Positions 57,701 to 64,000 of a stretch of 64,000 nt of DNA are shown here, one piece after another (position 1 is the first letter of the stretch; every line of letters starts with the position of its first letter). The position numbers and the translations under genes are program-made. The notes beneath the pieces were generated by a model that searched no databases, was not told the origin of the DNA, and was given only the letters and a program-made list of their open reading frames with translations. This DNA is from Rhea pennata (lineage: Eukaryota; Chordata; Aves; Rheiformes; Rheidae), in NCBI RefSeq assembly GCF_028389875.1, contig NW_026907675.1, positions 4,774,001 through 4,838,000 of the forward strand, in the 5' to 3' direction.

Positions 57701-59569
57701 CCCACTACGACACAGACACACGGAGATGCCCACAGTGCAAACTGCTAACGTAATTCAGTGCAGACCCTTGATTTAATAAGATAAAACAGTCAGACAGGTC
57801 CACGTCAGATGCCTGGGGTTTGTAGCACAACCATCTCAGACCTACAGGACAGCTATCCCTTTCAGAGTGGTTTCTGGGCAAACACCCCCGGTTATCTAAG
57901 GCTTTTCTACCTGTGCCCAGACCAATGAATCCCACCACTGCCTTTAGGGAAAGTCCATCCTGTCTGCCTCCAAGCATGCTGCATAAATGGGAGGCACATC
58001 ACAACAAGGTCTCCACTCTAGTCTCTGCACTCTCAAACCCTGCTTGCCTTCCTCCCCTTCAACGTCATCTCACCCCTGGAGGGTTTGAATCAGGACTGGG
58101 CTAAAGATGACCTCAGGATGGCTGGATCAGAGGCTGCCCAGGCCCAGGGACTTCTTCAGTGCCACCTTGTCCTGCCTGGAGATGGATTCCGTTCTGTCAC
58201 AGGCCTCATATTGCTGCAGAGTCAGCTCAGGCATCAAACCCCTCTCCTGATGTTTAGACACAACTCGACTCTGTTTCTCCCTGGCCTTGGGCACTGCAGT
58301 TTTTTTTTTCTTTTAGTGGGAACCTTCTTTAATCATTCCATTGCTACCTGCTATCCATGCCAGCATGGCTCTGCTCTGAAGTGGGACCGTTGCACACACA
58401 GTGCCCTTGGCTCTTGGAAACAGGTTTTTACCAGGATCGATCTTTTCTCAGTGCCACACCTGAGGCTCTGCAACCCAAATACGCACAAATGCATGCATCT
58501 TGGGACACAGTTAGGAGCATATGGAGATGCACAAGCTCTCACGGGCCTGAAACATCATTGGAATGACTAAGATGTGGTGAGATCACTCACGGGAGTGGAG
58601 GGCTGTGCTTGCAGAGTTCAAGCACTTCAGGAGAGACTGTCAAGGAAGATGAGAAGGGGGGGATTTCCTTTATGTGAAGGGCAAGCTCACATGTGTGGAG
58701 CTTTTGCATGGGATGGAGAAGGGTTTGGGTGAGAGCTTGTGGGTGAGCGACACCGTGAGGGTGACATCATGATGGGTGCTACAGACTACCCAATCAGGGT
58801 GAGGAGGTGGATGACATCTCCTGTTAGCCAAGTGATAAAGTCTGTCCATCAGAGACCCTGGTTCTTCCTGGGGGGACTTTAAGCCTCCTGACATTCAATG
58901 GAAGGGCAAAGAGCAGAGTGCAAGCCATCCAGGAGGTTTCTGAAGGGCATCAAGGACAACTCTTTCATACAGCTGCCAGATGGGCTGCTAAGAGTGATGC
59001 TTTCTTGTATCTGGAAATTTGAAACAGTGAAGAATGGATCAGAAATGGGATAGTAAGTGTCAGCCTTGTCTACTGTGACCATGAAAATGTGCATTCCTAG
59101 ATCTTCAGGGAGGTGAGGAAGGACAGTAGCAGAGTACAGACCCTGGACTTCAGAGGAGCAGACACTGGCCAGTACCTGGGACTGATGGTAGGACCCATGA
59201 GATGCAGCTCTTCAGCTCCCGAGGCCACTAAGGCAGCATACCAGAAGCAAAAGGAGGGAGAAGCTGTAATGGAAGAATTTAGAAATATTGCCCAATAGGA
59301 ATGATGTTAGGGAAGAAAAAATCCTGTAGGACTGACACTTGCAGGGGATGCCAAGGGCATAAAGATGAGCTACTACTGCTTCAGTGAGAATAAAGAATAA
59401 AAAGGAAAAATGTGGCCTCACTGCTAAATGGGACAGGGAATCTTGTAGCAGCAGATGCAGACAGGTCTGAGAACTCAGCCCCTTGTTAGCTCCTGTTTCC
59501 ACAAGCAAGGTCTCCTGGGCTGTTATACCTTGAGTCAAGACTGCAGAGGAGAAAAACAGGCAACAATGG

Positions 59570-60920
59570 ATGAGGTTAGTGAGGGATTTACTTGGGAGAA
59601 CTCAGACTATACAAGTCAATGGGGTTGGATGGGCTGCATACAAGGACACTGTGAGAGCTGACTGCTGTCACTGCAAGGCCACTGGCTATCATCTTTGGAA
59701 GATTGTGGAGATGGGTGAGGTCTCAATGTCTGGAGAAAGGGAAACGTTACAGCCATCTTCAATAACAGCCACAGGAACAACCTGTGGAGCTGCAGGCAGT
59801 TCAGCCTCACTTTGGTGAGGCGTGAATCATGGAATGAATCCTCTCAGATCACATTTCCGGGAATATGATGGAGAAGATGCCTGGGAACCGTTAGAATGCA
59901 TTTACCCACAGGAAATTGTACCTCACCAGTCTGACTATCTGCTATGAATAAAGAGCTGTATTTGTGGATATAGAAGAATAAATGTCTTTTCCCAAAACTT
60001 TAGCAAGGTGTTTGACATTGTCTCCCACAGTATTCTTGCATGCACATCAGAATGTTTCAGTCTAAAAGAGCAGACAACTGGATGGGTAAAAAGCTGCTTG
60101 GTTGGTCAGGCTCGGAAGGCAGTGGTGAATGGGTAGTACTCTTCCTGGAGGCCATGGAGAGGAGGAGCACCACAGGGTCTCTCCAGGAACTTGTCCTGTT
60201 TATTAATGACACAAAGCAGGCAACAATCGTCATGCTTGTAGGTGATCTCAGACTGGGGATGTGGTGGGGGGGCAGCCATATTCTTGAGGGCAGCCATTCA
60301 GAGGGACCTGGACAGGCAGGAGGAATGGGCTGTCAGGCATCTCAGGGAATTCAGGCACCTCAGGGAATTCAATGAGGCCAAATGCCAGGTCTTGCACCTG
60401 TGATAAACCAGCATCCGGTAGTGTTACAGACTGGGGCCAAAGTGCCTGGAGAGCAGCTCCGTGAGAAAGGACCTGAAGGTTCTGGTGAACAGAGGCAAAA
60501 CAGGAGCTAGTAGCATTCCCTGGCAGCAAAGAAGGCCAAAAGCATTGTGGGCTGTATGACCAGGAGCACAGCCAGGAGGTCGAGGTGAATGATGATTGCC
60601 TTCTAGTTAGGATTCATTAGGCCACATCTAGAACACTGCATCCACTTTTGGTTTCCCAGGAAAAGAAAGAGGTAACTGGGAGCAAATTTGGCTGAGGGCC
60701 TTCAAAATAGTCTGGCAGCTGGGGCACTTGCTCTGTGGAGAAGCATTGGAACTGATTGCCAGAGAGGCTGTGCAGTGTCCTCCCTTGGAGGTTTCCAAGA
60801 TCAGACTGGATGCAGACCAGAGCAATATGGTCTAACCTCAGAACTGATCCTGCTGTGAGCAAGGTGATTGGGCTAGGGACCTGCTGAGGTCCCTTCTAGC
60901 CTGAAGGAGTCCATGAATCT
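59570..60920 (+). mobile_element. Old CR1 fragment
   Basis: Sense-orientation CR1, recognisable by AACTTTAGCAAGGTGTTTGA (the DFSKAFD region), GGCCAAATGCCAGGTCTTGC and TAGAACACTGCATCCA, and ending near GTCCCTTCTAGCCTGA. Heavily mutated. It corresponds, inverted, to 33140-34440 in cassette B. Confidence 0.75.
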
Positions 60921-61289
60921 TCCCATTCTTGATCTTCCCTTACTGATATCAGGGAAAGTACCAAGGTACCCTGTGACAGTGGAAGAAGGCCAACTTTTCT
61001 GTCCTCCTCCAGTCAGAAATATTCAAATGCAGGGCTTCTTGGCAGGAATCCCCCAAAAGCCCTGATCAATCCTTTGCTTCGCTTTTAATTTCCTCATCTT
61101 TATTTCTTTCCCTTCTTTCATGTTTGTCTCCTCTACCACTCGCGTCCCTTCCCATAGAGTCCACCCCTGCTTACCCTCCATCTATTGTCTATGGTGTTGG
61201 TGGTGGTGGTGGAGTGGTTTTGTTCTCTTATGTTTTGACACAGAAGAGCTTCAGTCCTAAAGGATCTTGAGAAACTTGGGTGATTTGGA

Positions 61290-61500
61290 CAACAAATACC
61301 TCATGAAGATTTACAAGAGAAGTGTCAGGTGCTGTGCCTAGGTGGGAATAATTCCATCCATGAGGAGAGACTGAAGGACCTGGGCATCTTTAGCCTGGTG
61401 AAGTGGAGGCCAAGGGCAGTAGAACAGTAGCCTGTGACTGCTTGAAGGGTGCTTTCAGAGATGAGGGAGCGTTTCTTCATAGTGGGAAACAGCATGAGAA
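61290..61500 (+). mobile_element. Old CR1 fragment
   Basis: Sense CR1-like blocks (TCAGGTGCTGTGCCTAGGTG, GACCTGGGCATCTTTAGCCT). It matches, inverted, the fragment at 32640-33060. Confidence 0.55.
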
Positions 61501-62899
61501 GCAGAAAAAGACAAACAGCAGCTTGTGGGGTTTAGATGTCACTTTTGGGAAAAAAATCTCTTGAAGGCTGGTGTTGTGGTGCTACAGGTCAACCAGAGGG
61601 AGTCTGTGGTGAATGCATGTCTTTGTGTTTCAAGGAAAAGCAAGTGAGGACAGGAAGACATCAGGAGAGGTAGGGAGAGCCCCGGGTGAGAGCAAGTGGG
61701 GAAGCAGGCTGGGTGTGTACAGGCTGCAGGGAAGCAGGCGCAGGCATGGGAAAGCATAGGACAGGCTGTGGTGGAGATGGCTGAGGGCACTGCCGTGGCT
61801 GAAAGCCTCCAACAGAACTCAGGTCTCTGTCCCCTTGAATGTGGCTGGTGTCTCTGTCACCAAGGTCCATGAGAAGGCACTGTTTCCATAAAGCACTGTG
61901 GCCTTGATGCCTCCTTGTCCCCTGTGAGTCCAGGAGCTGCCATATCATGGTCCTGCACTCCGCACTGTGCACCCCCACCCACAAACTGGCCCCAGGAAAA
62001 GCCCTAAGCAAAGCATGATGGAAGGATCAGCCTTCCCAGGGGAGTGGTGTCAGTGCCTGGTCACTCTGCTTGAGAGCACACATCAAGGTTGACTAGGCAT
62101 CAGAGGCACCTGTACATTGCCTTTGCCTACCTGCAATCAGTGCCTCCAACTTTCTGCTCTAATCAGCCCCTGGGGAGGCTTGGTTGGTAACAACCATCAT
62201 TGGGACCTGCTAATGCTCCAAGAAACTTGGGATTTCCTTCTGACTTTAACTTCTTGAGACGTTTCTTCAGTCTGCTATCAGCACCTGAGGTTCATGGGCT
62301 AAAGACCTGAGGGGTCATTAAAATGCAAAATCCCCTAAGGAGCCATGCCTCTTTCCATAATTTTCATCAGCTTCTCAGTTCTTCTGTGGCTAATTGGGGA
62401 GGTTTCACTGAGCATCTGGAAGAGAAAGATGTCTGCTTCTTAAGCTTTTTCTGGTTTTCAGATTAAGGGATACCCACCTTCTCCAATTCCCACTGACCCA
62501 CAATGCCTCCTAATGAAGTCCGGATATGTAGAAAAAGCAGTATTTTTGATAAGAGGCAGGTATGGACAACCTTCCTCCCCACCTCCCCAGACCTGCCATT
62601 TCTCTCATCTGCCACTGGGGACATTCATCACTCTTGTTAAAATCTGACCTTTCTCCACATAACTCTGTAGCTGAATGCTACAGCTCATGTGCACCAGTTC
62701 CCACCTGCTTTCCTTAGAGAATTAGTTGCAAGCAGACACAGAAGGGATTTTCTTAAAACCAACCAAACAAAATTATAATTTGAAACAGTTTAATAAAAGC
62801 TGAAAGGCACTCCTCAATTGTATGGCAAGCCCAAGCTGCCTCCAGTGAGGTCCACTGCCCACAAGACATAATGATCCTTGAAATGTTTTCAACTGATGG

Positions 62900-63620
62900 G
62901 TAGGAAAGGATGGACTGAAACACAACAAAGGAGCTGGCTAAAGAGACAATGAGACTCCTGAAAAATGACACCATCTACAGACTCCCAGAAGCTCGGAGCA
63001 GCAACTGGAGAGTTGAGAGGCATCAGAATGGATAAAGAGCAACCAGAAGAGTAAAACTGGGAAACTATGGAAAGTGCATATGCCCAGAGAGTCTCGTGCA
63101 AGTTGATCAGCTTCACTAAAATACTGTATTTATAAATGGCCTAATTTGCACCAATCTCAGTGTTCCTCAGTTGTAGTGATGTCTAAACATCTAGCCACTC
63201 TCCCTTTCCATTCCTTGCATGGTCGTGAAGTGCAGCTCCATTTGAGGTGATGACAGGGATGGAAATTATCTGACTCAGTGCCAGACCCTTTCAGTGCAGA
63301 TGTCTCTGACTAACCCAGCTGTCTGGACTTCCCTTTCTACTCAGTGGAAAGAGAAATGTTGTCCCACAGAGAGGTTTTGAGAGGCTTCTCTTGGTGACCA
63401 AGTGATATTCCAGAAAGGTTTCCATGGTTCCTGTCTCACATTTCTCAGCACCACATGGCAATACAGCTCCACGGGGCACCTCAGGCAGTGATGGCCTCTC
63501 TGTGTCTGTAAGGGCCTTTGTGCAAAGTTCTCATCATTGGTTGAAGTGTATTGAAAAAAATAGCTCTTTGCAAGAATGGAAAAAAAATCTTGCTTTTCAG
63601 AATTTCGCATACACACTGGA
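62900..63620. other. No gene recognised
   Basis: Between cassette C and the last unit D fragment. No supported gene, RNA or repeat. Confidence 0.5.
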
Positions 63621-63629
63621 AATCAGAGA

Positions 63630-64000
63630 TTCCCAATGTCACTGCTCATACCTGCTCTTAATTCATTTAGCAGGGTAAAAATTCTGGTTGGACTCCCTCA
63701 GCAGCTGGTGGAGGGTACAAGCCTATACTTAGGAAGCAGTACAAAGTCAAACTCCATGACTACATCTACAGCCAACTGCCTGCTGCAGGTCTATATGCTG
63801 CTGGGACAGGCAGAACTTCTGAGTCAATTCCCAGTCCTGGTTAAGATGCTGGCCTTGCAGTTGCTCTGTCTCTAGTGGCATCACGAGGAATTTCCAAGCT
63901 ATATGCCTGATGCTGCCTTATCAGGGACTCACAAAGAGACGTCCTCACAGTCACCACAACAGCCATGTGCCTGTCACAGGAATTGAGGAAAAGTCTGCAA
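63630..64000 (+). repeat. Unit D, start of a third direct copy (cut by window end)
   Basis: Matches 27700-27945 and 6690-6935: CTCTTAATTCATTTAGCAG, GGACTCCCTCAG, then ATCAGGGACTCA and CAGTCACCACAACAGCC. More diverged than copies 1 and 2 are from each other. Confidence 0.7.

Larger units (their letters stand above)
54740..62900 (-). repeat. OR cassette C, upstream portion
   Basis: Matches cassette A (16530-20200) directly over 55050-58600, and cassette B (31300-36600) inverted over most of its length. It contains two CR1 pieces listed separately. No coding frame is conserved in all copies. The OR promoter and noncoding exon may be here but were not identified. Confidence 0.75.

Overview
The window reads as nuclear DNA of a bird. 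Three things support this: CR1 non-LTR retroelements with their typical 3' octamer ends and ORF2 reverse-transcriptase frames, three olfactory receptor (OR) copies of the avian-expanded OR14-like type (gamma-c in the bird literature), and one class II (betaretrovirus-like) endogenous retrovirus. I cannot name the species. No bacterial, CRISPR, rRNA or tRNA genes were seen. All assignments come from reading the sequence; no alignment software or database was used.

The window is a mosaic of segmental duplications. Unit X lies at 1.05-3.0 kb, 11.8-14.6 kb and 50.8-53.5 kb. Unit D lies at 3.0-10.3 kb and again, in the same orientation, at 24.5-30.6 kb; it has a partial inverted copy at 10.34-11.61 kb and the start of a further copy at 63.6-64.0 kb. 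The OR cassette is present three times: 13.8-20.2 kb (OR on minus), 31.3-39.1 kb (inverted, OR on plus) and 51.5-62.9 kb (OR on minus). Between these lie a 1.8-kb CR1 (20.4-22.2 kb), two ~65-bp minisatellite arrays in opposite orientations (22.4-23.6 and 43.15-43.98 kb), a long purine/pyrimidine microsatellite (41.7-41.9 kb) and the retrovirus (44.57-50.81 kb).

The host genes are two intact single-exon OR coding regions (15306-16241 and 53711-54637, both minus) and one OR with a 1-bp deletion in the TM7 NPxxY region (38077-39011, plus). All three have the same splice acceptor and branch-point layout 22-24 nt upstream of the ATG, which implies a noncoding 5' exon outside the cassette as read here. 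The plus and second minus copies are almost identical over the first ~555 coding bases and much more divergent after that, which suggests gene conversion between the inverted arms.

The retrovirus lies on the minus strand: 362-bp LTR, tRNA-Lys primer-binding site, gag with two zinc knuckles, a canonical gag-pro slippery site, dUTPase plus protease, RT/RNase H/integrase, and an env remnant. Gag, pol and env are broken by stops, frameshifts and a large env deletion. A duplicated env tail and polypurine tract lie outside the 5' LTR, so this is not a simple single provirus.
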